NCBI GenBank assembly: GCA_013139755.1
Contig: WTAG01000582.1
Span: 1-12,039, forward strand
Reading direction: 5' to 3'
Length of the DNA stretch: 12,039 nucleotides
Origin: Methylomarinum sp.
GTDB taxonomy: Bacteria; Pseudomonadota; Gammaproteobacteria; Methylococcales; Methylomonadaceae
Shown here piece by piece: positions 1 to 7,163 of the stretch; positions within the stretch are counted from its first letter, which is position 1; every line of letters begins with the position of its first letter. A program made the translations under genes and the position numbers. The notes beneath the pieces are model-generated. The model was not told where the DNA came from. It worked only from the letters and a program-made list of their open reading frames with translations, and did no database searches.

Positions 1-249
1 ATCAAGCACCTCACCTTCAATCACTCGTACTAATTTACTTTGCGCAAAGGGTGGCAATTGAAAATGTAAACCTCTTAATACACCTTTACTTGATTTAGAT
101 TCATTATCTTGAACAAAATCAACTCTATAACCTAAAGCATCTTCTAGCTTATCGTGCCGAAAGGTTTCTATAAAATATCCACGCTGATCACCATTAATCT
201 TAGGTTCAATTAAGATGATTTCTGGAATATTTTGTTGAATAAATTTCAT
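1..249 (-). CDS. rfbC: dTDP-4-dehydrorhamnose 3,5-epimerase, N-terminal part (cut by window edge)
   Basis: Cytoplasmic cupin-fold epimerase that inverts C3 and C5 of dTDP-4-keto-6-deoxyglucose, the third step to dTDP-L-rhamnose. Translating the minus strand from the ATG at 249 gives 83 residues starting [16 protein letters not shown]. Family signatures are present: [10 protein letters not shown] (21-30), [20 protein letters not shown] (45-64) and the stretch to [12 protein letters not shown]. His62 in RGLH is the expected catalytic base and Lys72 the conserved active-site lysine; Arg23 and Glu28 lie in the substrate-binding part. The family is usually about 180 residues, so roughly the C-terminal half lies beyond position 1. 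The start codon overlaps the rfbA stop (ATGA at 246-249), so translation is probably coupled. No frameshift is seen in the visible part. Confidence 0.95.
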   Translation of the reverse strand, partial: MKFIQQNIPEIILIEPKINGDQRGYFIETFRHDKLEDALGYRVDFVQDNESKSSKGVLRGLHFQLPPFAQSKLVRVIEGEVLD

Positions 250-1133
250 GGCTTTATTCCTTCTGCCACCCGCTTCAACAAGTATTGACCATACTGATTC
301 TTAACAAGGGGTTGAGCCAATTCTATCAGTTGCTCTTTAGTTATATATCCCATCTCATAGGCAATTTCTTCTAAACATGCAATTTTAAGTCCTTGTCGTT
401 TTTCTATGGTTTCAATATAGGCCGAGGCTTCCAATAAACTTTCATGTGTACCTGTATCCAACCAGGCATAGCCACGCCCCATCAATTCAACCTTTAAGCG
501 TCCTTCTGCTAGAAACATTTGATTAACAGTAGTTATCTCTAACTCTCCCCGGTGGGAGGGCTTAGTTTCTTTTGCTTTTTGAATGACATCGTTAGGGTAA
601 AAATAAAGCCCTGTCACTGCATAATTAGATTTAGCTTTTTGCGGCTTTTCTTCCAAGCTCACCACATTACCCTTTTCATCAAATTCTGCCACGCCATAAC
701 GTTCTGGATCATGAACTCTGTAGCCAAAAACCGTCGATTTTGATTCGTTTTTTGCATTTTCAACGGCTGAGGTTAACCTCTCAGCAAAGCCATGCCCATA
801 AAAAATATTATCTCCCAGTATTAAACAGACATCATCGTCAGCAATAAACTCTTCCCCTAAAATAAAGGCTTGTGCCAGACCATCTGGAGAAGGCGGTACT
901 ACATAGTCAAACTTCATGCCTAACTCAGTTCCATCACCCAATAAAGACTTAAAGCTTTCTTGGTCTTCCGGTGTTGTAATGATAAGCACTTCTGTAATAC
1001 CCGCTAACATCAATACTGATAACGGATAATAGATCATTGGTTTATCATAAATAGGCAGTAGCTGTTTTGATACGCCTCGTGTCAGTGGATAAAGACGCGT
1101 TCCTGAGACTCCCGCTAAAATAATACCTTTCAT
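246..1133 (-). CDS. rfbA: glucose-1-phosphate thymidylyltransferase
   Basis: Makes dTDP-glucose and pyrophosphate from dTTP and glucose-1-phosphate, the first committed step to dTDP-rhamnose and related sugars. At 295 residues it has the normal RmlA/RffH length. Motifs: N-terminal nucleotide-binding loop with SGTRLYP (10-16), [18 protein letters not shown] (22-39), [10 protein letters not shown] (81-90), LGDN with the probable metal ligand Asp108 (106-109), SLEEKP (159-164), GELEIT (196-201) and WLDTGTH with the second probable metal ligand Asp226. One oddity: the loop reads LAGVSGTRL, with Val9 where the family normally has a second Gly. It lies second in the rfbB-rfbA-rfbC operon and overlaps both neighbours by ATGA. 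Assignment as RmlA rather than another nucleotidyltransferase is secure; which glycan it feeds (LPS O-antigen, capsule or other) cannot be told from here. Confidence 0.97.
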   Translation of the reverse strand: MKGIILAGVSGTRLYPLTRGVSKQLLPIYDKPMIYYPLSVLMLAGITEVLIITTPEDQESFKSLLGDGTELGMKFDYVVPPSPDGLAQAFILGEEFIADDDVCLILGDNIFYGHGFAERLTSAVENAKNESKSTVFGYRVHDPERYGVAEFDEKGNVVSLEEKPQKAKSNYAVTGLYFYPNDVIQKAKETKPSHRGELEITTVNQMFLAEGRLKVELMGRGYAWLDTGTHESLLEASAYIETIEKRQGLKIACLEEIAYEMGYITKEQLIELAQPLVKNQYGQYLLKRVAEGIKP

Positions 1134-2248
1134 AAATCGCCCCCTAAACGTTCCCTTCTATAGCTGCCATCTTGTACATGTTGGCACCATAACTGGTTTT
1201 CTAAGTACCACTCGACTGTTTTTTTAATACCACTTTCAAAGGTTTCTAATGGTTCCCAGCCTATTTCATGCTTTATTTTACTGGCGTCAATTGCATAACG
1301 CATATCATGACCAGGACGATCCTTCACATAGCTGATTAACTCGCCATAGTGCTGAATATCTTTTGGTATTTGTTTGTTTTTATCAATAGGGACTAATTGA
1401 TCTAAAATGTCGCAGATTGTTTTAACTACATCAATATTTTGCTTTTCATTATTTCCACCAATATTGTATGTCTCGCCCACTTTACCTTCCGTCGCTACTT
1501 TTATTAATGCTCGAGCATGATCTTCTACATAAAGCCAATCTCTTATTTGATTACCTTTACCATAAATAGGTAAAGATTTACCTTCGAGAGCATTAAGTAT
1601 AATTAATGGGATAAGTGTTTCAGGAAAATGATAAGGACCATAGTTATTTGAACAATTAGTCACTAATGTGGGTAATCCGAAGGTACGTTGCCATGATCTA
1701 ACCAAGTGATCTGAACTGGCTTTACTTGCAGAATAAGGAGAACTTGGGCTGTAAGCCGTAGTTTCAGTAAAAAGAGGAAGTTTTTGTTTTTCTTCATCAG
1801 TTACCTCATCTGGGTGAGGCAAATCACCATAAACTTCATCTGTTGAAATATGATGGAAACGAAAGCTTTGTTTTTTCTCTGTTTCCAATTGACTGTAATA
1901 GGTTCTTGCCTGTTCCAATAGTGTATAAGTTCCCACTATATTGGTCTGAATAAATTCCCCTGGCCCATCAATAGAACGGTCTACATGTGATTCTGCTGCA
2001 AGATGCATCACAATATCGGGTTGATGCTGCTTAAAAACACGCTTAATGGCTTGAGCATCACAAATATCTACTTTTTCAAAAGTATATCGTGGATCTGTAT
2101 CAACCGAGCCAAGGGATTCAAGATTACCTGCATAAGTGAGACTGTCTACATTCACCACAGAATGATTTGATTCCCTAATTAGCTCGCGGATTACAGCTGA
2201 ACCAATAAAACCTGCTCCACCAGTAATTAATATTTTTTTTGCTTGCAT
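1130..2248 (-). CDS. rfbB: dTDP-glucose 4,6-dehydratase
   Basis: Short-chain dehydrogenase/reductase of the extended type, converting dTDP-glucose to dTDP-4-keto-6-deoxyglucose with tightly bound NAD. The 372-residue protein shows the Rossmann glycine motif GGAGFIG (10-16), DSLTYAGN (35-42), [11 protein letters not shown] (83-93), the active-site triad motif STDEVYG (135-141; Thr136, Asp137, Glu138), the YxxxK pair Tyr172 and Lys176 in YSASKAS, and [10 protein letters not shown] (201-210). The C-terminal part carries RDWLYVEDH and [12 protein letters not shown], typical of RmlB. The start at 2248 is supported by an AAGGGA ribosome-binding site a few bases upstream. It is the first gene of the visible operon and shares ATGA with rfbA. 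Length is slightly above the usual 350-360 because of a short insert near 120-127 (LETEKKQS) and one near 145-156. Confidence 0.97.
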   Translation of the reverse strand: MQAKKILITGGAGFIGSAVIRELIRESNHSVVNVDSLTYAGNLESLGSVDTDPRYTFEKVDICDAQAIKRVFKQHQPDIVMHLAAESHVDRSIDGPGEFIQTNIVGTYTLLEQARTYYSQLETEKKQSFRFHHISTDEVYGDLPHPDEVTDEEKQKLPLFTETTAYSPSSPYSASKASSDHLVRSWQRTFGLPTLVTNCSNNYGPYHFPETLIPLIILNALEGKSLPIYGKGNQIRDWLYVEDHARALIKVATEGKVGETYNIGGNNEKQNIDVVKTICDILDQLVPIDKNKQIPKDIQHYGELISYVKDRPGHDMRYAIDASKIKHEIGWEPLETFESGIKKTVEWYLENQLWCQHVQDGSYRRERLGGDL

Positions 2249-2827
2249 AGCATCCCTTAGATTAATCGTTCGTTAATTTTAGTTTGTAATTAATAGAAAA
2301 GTAGCCCGTGATTAAGTTTTTATGCCACTTCATTAGCGGTTTCTTCACGTTTTTTTAATAGTATTAGCAATCAACTCTACAAATAAGCTAATAAATACAC
2401 TTAAATATAAAACGCACAACAACAATCAATTTTCTTTTTGTCTTTTATGCAAACCATCAACGTATGCCACCTGATCTAATCGATACACTTTACACCAAAT
2501 CAGTACTACGTCCGCTTCGGCTTTGCAACAGGATATGAGTATTGCACAGGATTTACCTGAATAGGCTCTTGATTATTTTCATTTTATATATTCATCTGTA
2601 GTTATTATAGACCCTTCCTATCTATTTATAGTTAGAGTCTCTAAATTAACTAAAACCAGCATTTTAATCTAAAAATGTTCAATAGATACAATCCTTTTAC
2701 CTAAGCAGATTGATACAATGGTACAAATTTAATTTATTAAAATCCAGTGATTAGTTCTGAGCCTTTTATCTCTAGCTTTAAAAATCAGCTTACTAGTCTG
2801 AGAAAAACCTCTATCTTACTTTAAACA
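2249..2827. other. gene-free AT-rich gap between divergent rfbB and folA
   Basis: No convincing coding region on either strand in 579 bases. It must hold the start signals for the leftward rfb operon and for rightward folA, but no strong -35/-10 pair stands out. Near folA, TTGATA at 2710-2715 is followed 17 bases later by a poor TTTATT. Small structures seen: a perfect 6-bp palindrome around one base, TTAGAG-T-CTCTAA, at 2632-2644; and a near-direct repeat, TTGCAACAGGAT (2523-2534) and TTGCACAGGAT (2542-2552). No RfaH ops element (GGCGGTAG) was found on the rfb-coding strand. The length is unusual beside the other gaps here, and it may hold a decayed gene or an undetected small RNA. Confidence 0.6.
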
Positions 2828-3313
2828 ATGAAAATATCCCTTATTGTTGCCATGGCTTCTAACCAAGCTATTGGCTTAAATAACAAAATGCCCTGGCATT
2901 TGTCTGCCGACCTTAAAAAATTTAAACAAATCACCATGGGCTCCCCTATTTTAATGGGTAGAAAAACTTTTGAGTCTATTGGTAAGCCCTTACCTGGACG
3001 GACTAACATTATTATTAGTCGGAATGAATCTTATCAACAATCAGGTTGTCTGGTTTTTAATGCTATAGATCAAGCTTTAGCCGCTTGCCATGAACATGAT
3101 GAGATTTTCATTATTGGTGGTGCTACTTTTTATCAGGCTATGTTACCTAGAGCTGATGCGCTTTACTTGACTGAAATTAATCAAGATTTTGCTGGTGACA
3201 CTTTTTTTCCTGATATCAATAAAGATGAATGGAAAGAAGTGGCTAGAGAGGATATTAATGATGACCCTACTGTTGATTTTAGCTATAGTTTTTTAACGCT
3301 AGAACGGCTTTAA
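2828..3313 (+). CDS. folA: dihydrofolate reductase
   Basis: Reduces dihydrofolate to tetrahydrofolate with NADPH in the cytoplasm, supplying one-carbon metabolism and thymidylate synthesis. The 161 residues match the chromosomal type I enzyme in length and order: ISLIVAMASNQAIGLNNKMPWHLSADLKKFK with the catalytic acid Asp28 (E. coli Asp27), MGRKTFESIGKPLPGR (43-58) with Arg58 for the glutamate tail of folate, the NADPH-binding IIGGATFY (95-102), and YLTEI plus GDTFFP near the C-terminus. There is no clear Shine-Dalgarno before the ATG (upstream reads CTTACTTTAAACA), so initiation may be weak or the leader A-rich. In many gammaproteobacteria folA lies beside apaH; here the multicopper oxidase gene sits between them. 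Confidence 0.96.
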   Translation: MKISLIVAMASNQAIGLNNKMPWHLSADLKKFKQITMGSPILMGRKTFESIGKPLPGRTNIIISRNESYQQSGCLVFNAIDQALAACHEHDEIFIIGGATFYQAMLPRADALYLTEINQDFAGDTFFPDINKDEWKEVAREDINDDPTVDFSYSFLTLERL

Positions 3314-3377
3314 AAACAACGTAACACTACTAGCCGCGTTCTGAATACGAGAGTGCACCACCTAGTAAAAAACTCTG

Positions 3378-3405
3378 TTGTTATCTTCTCAAATAAGCGT
3401 ATATT
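3378..3405 (+). promoter_or_regulatory. candidate sigma-70 promoter for the multicopper oxidase gene
   Basis: TTGTTA at 3378-3383 (4 of 6 to consensus), a 16-base spacer, then TATATT at 3400-3405 (5 of 6). It would start transcription near 3412, giving a leader of about 45 bases before the ATG at 3457. An 8-base inverted repeat has its left arm (TCTCAAAT, 3387-3394) in the spacer and its right arm (ATTTGAGA, 3441-3448) on the ribosome-binding site. No CueR-type long spacer or recognisable copper-box palindrome was seen. Confidence 0.35.
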
Positions 3406-3456
3406 TAAAGGTAATTAAATACTACTTTTATAGCCGTTTAATTTGAGAGGATTTAC

Positions 3457-5097
3457 ATGACAATCAATAATAAAAGACGTCAATTCTTACAACACTCTGC
3501 TTTAGGTCTCGCATCTGCTGCCTTTCCTGGACTGTTACTTGCTAAAACAGGTCAATTTAAAAGCCAAGCAACACGGGGCTTTAACCCTGATATAGAAATT
3601 TCAATGACTGCTCGTACCAGCTATGTTCCTATATTGAAAAATGGACCTAAGACGCAGGTTCAAAAATATGATGCTAAATTAATAAAAGGCCCTAAAAACA
3701 CCTTACAACATTTAACGGATAATTATCTGGGGCCAATACTTAATTATGAGCAAGGACAAAAAGTCCGCATTTATTTTTATAATAAGCTAAACGAACCTTC
3801 AATTGTACATTGGCACGGATTGCATGTACCTCAAAAAAGTGATGGTCACCCTATGTACACCATCCAGCCGGGTGAAAAATTTGTTTATGAATTTGAGGTC
3901 ATGAATCGTGCCGGCACCAGTTTTTATCATTCGCATTCCCATAATTTAACTGCTGAACAAGTTTATCAAGGTTTAGCAGGCTTAATTACTGTGACAGATG
4001 AACAAGAAAAAAAATTGGATTTACTTACCGGAGAGTACGATCTTCCTTTGGTGATTCAGGATAGACATTTTAATAATCGCAACCAATTGCAATACGTGCA
4101 TGGTATGCATGGCAAAATGCAAGGTTTTCTGGGCGATACGATTTTAGTTAATGGCAAGCCTAATACTGAATTCTCAGTTAAATCTCGTGCTTATCGCTTT
4201 AGAGCGCTTAATGGCTCGAATTCTCGAATTTATAAACTGGCTTGGGATGATGGCACGCCGCTAACGGCTATTGGAACTGATGGCGGATTATTAGAGAAGC
4301 CAGAAACGCGTCCTTACATTATGCTTGCACCAGGTGAGCGTGTTGATTTATGGCTGGATTTTAGTGGTCGATCTGTGGGTTCTAAGCTCGTTATGTATAG
4401 CCTACCCTATTCTGGAGCGATGCCACCGATGTATGACAAAATGCACAATGCCAAACGCGGCATGAGAGGAATGAACAAAGGTATGATGGGTGGCATGGGC
4501 ATGATGAATAGTTTAGCTCAGGGGGCTAAATTCCCTATTGCTACTTTTAAAGTGACGGAAAAAGTCAGTGACTCACCTAAACTGCCTAAACGATTGGTTG
4601 CTTTCAATCGCCTAACAAATGCTGATGTTGATAATGCGAACAAGCCATTACCTATCGCTATCTCAATGAAACCCATGGCACCACAATTAAATGGTAAGTC
4701 ATTCGCTATGGACAGAGTGATGGATTTTGAAAAAGTCCCTGTAGGTTCAGTTAAAAAAATTAAAATATTTCATGACCATGGTATGAAACAAGGCTCTATG
4801 AAAGGAAAAGGTATGGGCATGATGGGCGGGATGCTATCTATGGCACACCCTATTCATTTACATGGTCAACAATATCAAATTGTATCTCGGAAAATGACCG
4901 GAAAGCATAAAGATACTTATGCGACAGTTAAAGATGGATTTATTGATTCGGGTTGGAAAGATACAGTTTTAGTGATGCCTGGCGAGGAAATTGAAATCAT
5001 TAAACCTTTTGAAGATTTTAAAGGTTTGTTTTTATATCATTGCCATAATTTAGAACATGAAGATTTGGGAATGATGCGTCAGTTTTATGTGTATTAA
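3457..5097 (+). CDS. Tat-exported multicopper oxidase with two Met/Gly-rich loops
   Basis: Three-domain cupredoxin oxidase of the CueO/CopA/laccase type, expected in the periplasm, oxidising a substrate (perhaps Cu(I) or a phenolic) with four-electron reduction of oxygen. The N-terminus is a twin-arginine signal (KRRQFLQ, Arg7-Arg8, then a hydrophobic stretch to about residue 29), fitting export of a folded copper enzyme. All four copper motifs are present: HWHG (118-121), HSH (158-160), HPIHLHG (464-470) and HCHNLEHEDLGM (528-539), giving type 1 ligands His464, Cys529, His534 and axial Met539. Ten Met fall within 322-350 and seven within 443-462, the latter directly before the type 1 histidine. 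Such Met-rich stretches bind Cu(I) in CueO. The start is fixed by GAGAGG 6 bases upstream. At 546 residues it is of normal length and intact. No copper regulator or CopB lies beside it, so a copper-tolerance role is inferred. Confidence 0.93.
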   Translation: MTINNKRRQFLQHSALGLASAAFPGLLLAKTGQFKSQATRGFNPDIEISMTARTSYVPILKNGPKTQVQKYDAKLIKGPKNTLQHLTDNYLGPILNYEQGQKVRIYFYNKLNEPSIVHWHGLHVPQKSDGHPMYTIQPGEKFVYEFEVMNRAGTSFYHSHSHNLTAEQVYQGLAGLITVTDEQEKKLDLLTGEYDLPLVIQDRHFNNRNQLQYVHGMHGKMQGFLGDTILVNGKPNTEFSVKSRAYRFRALNGSNSRIYKLAWDDGTPLTAIGTDGGLLEKPETRPYIMLAPGERVDLWLDFSGRSVGSKLVMYSLPYSGAMPPMYDKMHNAKRGMRGMNKGMMGGMGMMNSLAQGAKFPIATFKVTEKVSDSPKLPKRLVAFNRLTNADVDNANKPLPIAISMKPMAPQLNGKSFAMDRVMDFEKVPVGSVKKIKIFHDHGMKQGSMKGKGMGMMGGMLSMAHPIHLHGQQYQIVSRKMTGKHKDTYATVKDGFIDSGWKDTVLVMPGEEIEIIKPFEDFKGLFLYHCHNLEHEDLGMMRQFYVY

Positions 5098-5141
5098 GTT
5101 TAAATATTTACTATAAAAAAGATTTAACATAGAGATTTGGT

Positions 5142-5172
5142 GAGGTCACGAAGAAAAAAGCTTCGTGACCTC
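5142..5172. repeat. perfect 12-bp inverted repeat between convergent genes
   Basis: GAGGTCACGAAG (5142-5153), a 7-base loop AAAAAAG, and CTTCGTGACCTC (5161-5172), with no mismatch. It lies 44 bases after the multicopper oxidase stop and 135 bases from the apaH stop, so it could stop transcription from either side, although neither side has an immediate U-run. The bases that follow (CTCAGTGTCCTCTGTGT, about 5180-5196) share words with the palindromic repeat at the right end of the window, so this looks like a member of a dispersed repeat family rather than only a terminator. Confidence 0.75.
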
Positions 5173-5251
5173 TGTTACTCTCAGTGTCCTCTGTGTATTG
5201 CTTTTAAATTCAATTTTTCTTCACTCCGGCCCAATGCGGAAACTTAGCAAA

Positions 5252-5267
5252 GGACGGATGCTCCTAC
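5252..5267 (-). repeat. possible REP-like fragment
   Basis: On the minus strand this reads GTAGGAGCATCCGTCC, opening with the GTAG tetranucleotide and the GTAGGAGC word common at the 5' ends of REP sequences. A convincing stem is not seen, so it may be a degenerate copy or coincidence. Confidence 0.3.
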
Positions 5268-5307
5268 ATACTTAATTATATAACATAGCCCTTATTAAAG
5301 TTTTCAA

Positions 5308-6132
5308 CTACAAACCCGGCTTTAAACTTCCGGCACATTCAATACTTGTGCGCTTTACTTTTTCACCTAATTTTATCGCCGTTAACTGACCACCCCATAA
5401 ACACCCAGTATCAATCGCGTAGCAATTATGACCTTGGTAATAGCCTAAGGTTGACCAGTGTCCAAAAATAATTTGCATATCAGCTGATTTTCGCTCGGGT
5501 ACGGTAAACCAGGGCATTAAATGTTTTGGCTGTGAGCCAACCGCGCCACTGTGTATAAAATCTAATCGTCCATCAATATCACAATATCTAATACGGGTAA
5601 AACAATTAACAATAAATCGTATTTTATCCATGCCCTTTAAATCAGAATCCCATCTGTCGGGTTTATCACCATACATCTGTTTAAAAAAATCGACATGATC
5701 AGAGCCTTGTATCACTTGCTCTGCTTTTAAGGCCATTTTTTTTGTTTTAAAAAAATCCCACTGCGGAGGAAGCCCAGCATGTAGCAGGCAAAAGTCATGG
5801 TTATGATGAAATAAAGGTCTGCGTCTTAACCAATGTAATAATTCATCACAATCCGGTGCCTGAAGGATTTGCTGCAAAGAGTCTTTTTTATTTGGCTTTC
5901 TTTGCTTATAAGCGGCCGCAATTAAATGTAGATCATGGTTACCGAGTACTGAAACTGCCGAGCTACCCAGGGATTTTACAAACCGCAAAGTCTCTAATGA
6001 TTTTGGCCCACGGTTGACTAAATCACCGGCAAACCAAAGTTGGTCATATTTATCATCAAACTTTATCTTATCTAATAGCCTTAACAAGTCATCAAAACAG
6101 CCTTGAATATCTCCAATTGCATAGATTGCCAT
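5308..6132 (-). CDS. apaH: symmetrical bis(5'-nucleosyl)-tetraphosphatase (diadenosine tetraphosphatase)
   Basis: Cytoplasmic metallophosphoesterase that cleaves Ap4A symmetrically into two ADP and has been shown to act on Np4-capped RNA 5' ends in E. coli. The 274-residue protein has the calcineurin-type metal motifs in order: GDIQGC (7-12; ApaH typically has Gln where other family members have His), GDLVNRGP (36-43), GNHD (64-67), LLHAGLPP (116-123) and GHWSTLG (224-230), followed by AIDTGCLWGGQLTAI. All probable metal ligands (Asp8, Asp37, Asn65, His118, His225) are present. It follows apaG by 13 bases on the same strand, the usual apaG-apaH pairing. No good Shine-Dalgarno precedes the ATG (CCCCCCTAAAAA), which suggests it depends on coupling to apaG translation. 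Length matches the family. Confidence 0.96.
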   Translation of the reverse strand: MAIYAIGDIQGCFDDLLRLLDKIKFDDKYDQLWFAGDLVNRGPKSLETLRFVKSLGSSAVSVLGNHDLHLIAAAYKQRKPNKKDSLQQILQAPDCDELLHWLRRRPLFHHNHDFCLLHAGLPPQWDFFKTKKMALKAEQVIQGSDHVDFFKQMYGDKPDRWDSDLKGMDKIRFIVNCFTRIRYCDIDGRLDFIHSGAVGSQPKHLMPWFTVPERKSADMQIIFGHWSTLGYYQGHNCYAIDTGCLWGGQLTAIKLGEKVKRTSIECAGSLKPGL

Positions 6133-6145
6133 TTTTTAGGGGGGA

Positions 6146-6523
6146 TTAATGCAATGTACGTGGAATAGACAAGGTAAACTGGGGCACAGGAGCTTTAAAG
6201 TTATCCCCATTATCAGAAATCATTAAATATTTACCTTGCATCACACCGACGGGTGTTTCAATCATCGCACCACTGGTATAACGAAATGTTTCACCTGGTT
6301 TTAAGTGAGGCTGCTCACCAATAACCCCTTCTCCCCTGACTTCTTGAACCTTACCGTTTGAATCCGTTATCAACCAATGTCTTGATAATAATTTTGCAGG
6401 AACAATCCCCACATTTGTGATTGTAATGGTGTAGGCAAAAACATAGCGATCTTCATCTGGCGATGATTGAGATTCTATATATTGGGGTGTTGTTTTAATT
6501 AAAATTTTATTTTTTTCACTCAT
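6146..6523 (-). CDS. apaG: ApaG domain protein
   Basis: Small beta-sandwich (fibronectin type III-like) protein usually encoded with ApaH; linked in enterobacteria to magnesium/cobalt phenotypes, with no settled biochemical role. Starting at the ATG at 6523 gives 125 residues, the same length as E. coli ApaG, and aligns its N-terminus (MSEKNKILIKTTPQYIESQS) with the family. Hallmarks follow: SSPDEDRYVFAYTITI, LLSRHWLITD, VRGEGVIGEQP, LKPGETFRYTSG and TPVGVMQGKY. A TTG in frame at 6541 would add six residues but is less likely, since family members begin at the later ATG; neither start has a clear ribosome-binding site. It leads the apaG-apaH pair and is divergent from the ankyrin-repeat gene, with about 100 bases between the two starts for both promoters. 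Confidence 0.95.
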   Translation of the reverse strand: MSEKNKILIKTTPQYIESQSSPDEDRYVFAYTITITNVGIVPAKLLSRHWLITDSNGKVQEVRGEGVIGEQPHLKPGETFRYTSGAMIETPVGVMQGKYLMISDNGDNFKAPVPQFTLSIPRTLH

Positions 6524-6626
6524 GGTTAGATGATATAACAATTCGGGGTATGATACTAACCCACCTATATTAACGTAAGCAGGGGTCGCATACTTTCCCC
6601 AAGCTACACTTTACGAACAATAACCA

Positions 6627-7148
6627 ATGAGAATTAAATCTTTATTTTTATTATTGCTAATTTCCATTTCCCCTTCTGCATTATGCACAGATATCGATAG
6701 TTTATTTGCTGCCGCTATTTTAGGAAAAACAGAAAGAATCAAATTTTTACTTGCATCAGGTGTTGACGTTAATGGAAAAACAGCAACCGGTCGTACCGCT
6801 ATGATGGCTGCTAGTTTTAATGGCAATATTAGAGTGGCTAGAGTATTACTGGCTTACGGTGCTGATGTAAATTTGATTGATAACTTAGGCTCCAGCGCAT
6901 TAATGGATGCTGTTATTTTTGGTAATGGGGAATTGGTTGAATTACTCATTACCTCAGGTGCAGATGTTAAGGTTGAGGATAATCAAAAAACATCTGTTTT
7001 AGAGAAAGCCAAAAGAACAAAATCGACTACTATTATTAAGATCTTAGAAGCTGCAATTAAAAATCACAAACAACCAGAGCCTGAAACTGAAGCCATTGAA
7101 GCAGCCGCTACAAGCCCTGTAGAAGACAATCTTCCTAAAGATAAATAA
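6627..7148 (+). CDS. exported ankyrin-repeat protein
   Basis: 173 residues with a Sec-type signal peptide (MRIKSLFLLLLISISPSALC; positive n-region, hydrophobic core, probable cleavage around residue 20), so the mature protein should be periplasmic. Three to four ankyrin repeats fill about 22-135: the signs are GRTAMMAASFNGNIRVARVLLAYGADVN and the next repeat, SSALMDAVIFGNGELVELLITSGADV. The tail from about 148 is Glu/Pro/Ala-rich and probably disordered (PEPETEAIEAAATSP). Cys20 does not sit in a good lipobox (SAL before Cys), so a lipoprotein is unlikely. It ends 15 bases before mpl and is probably co-transcribed with it, hinting at a cell-wall or periplasmic partner, but its binding target is unknown. 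Ankyrin repeats give protein-protein contacts; no catalytic domain is present. Confidence 0.85.
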   Translation: MRIKSLFLLLLISISPSALCTDIDSLFAAAILGKTERIKFLLASGVDVNGKTATGRTAMMAASFNGNIRVARVLLAYGADVNLIDNLGSSALMDAVIFGNGELVELLITSGADVKVEDNQKTSVLEKAKRTKSTTIIKILEAAIKNHKQPEPETEAIEAAATSPVEDNLPKDK

Positions 7149-7163
7149 GCATACGAGTAAACT

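Noticed and set aside
2249..2400. RfaH ops/JUMPStart element ahead of the rfb operon
   Set aside because: The GGCGGTAG core is not found on the operon strand.
2821..3009. Minus-strand open frame opposite folA
   Set aside because: Completely covered by the well-supported dihydrofolate reductase on the other strand.
5098..5307. CRISPR or tandem repeat array suggested by repeated words
   Set aside because: The words do not recur at regular spacing; only one palindrome and degenerate fragments are present.
6524..6541. TTG start for ApaG adding six residues (MLYHLT)
   Set aside because: Starting at the ATG at 6523 gives exactly the usual 125-residue ApaG and aligned N-terminus; no ribosome-binding site favours the TTG.
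6627..6686. Lipoprotein signal in the ankyrin-repeat protein (Cys20)
   Set aside because: The residues before Cys are Ser-Ala-Leu; Leu at -1 does not fit a lipobox, so an ordinary Sec signal is preferred.
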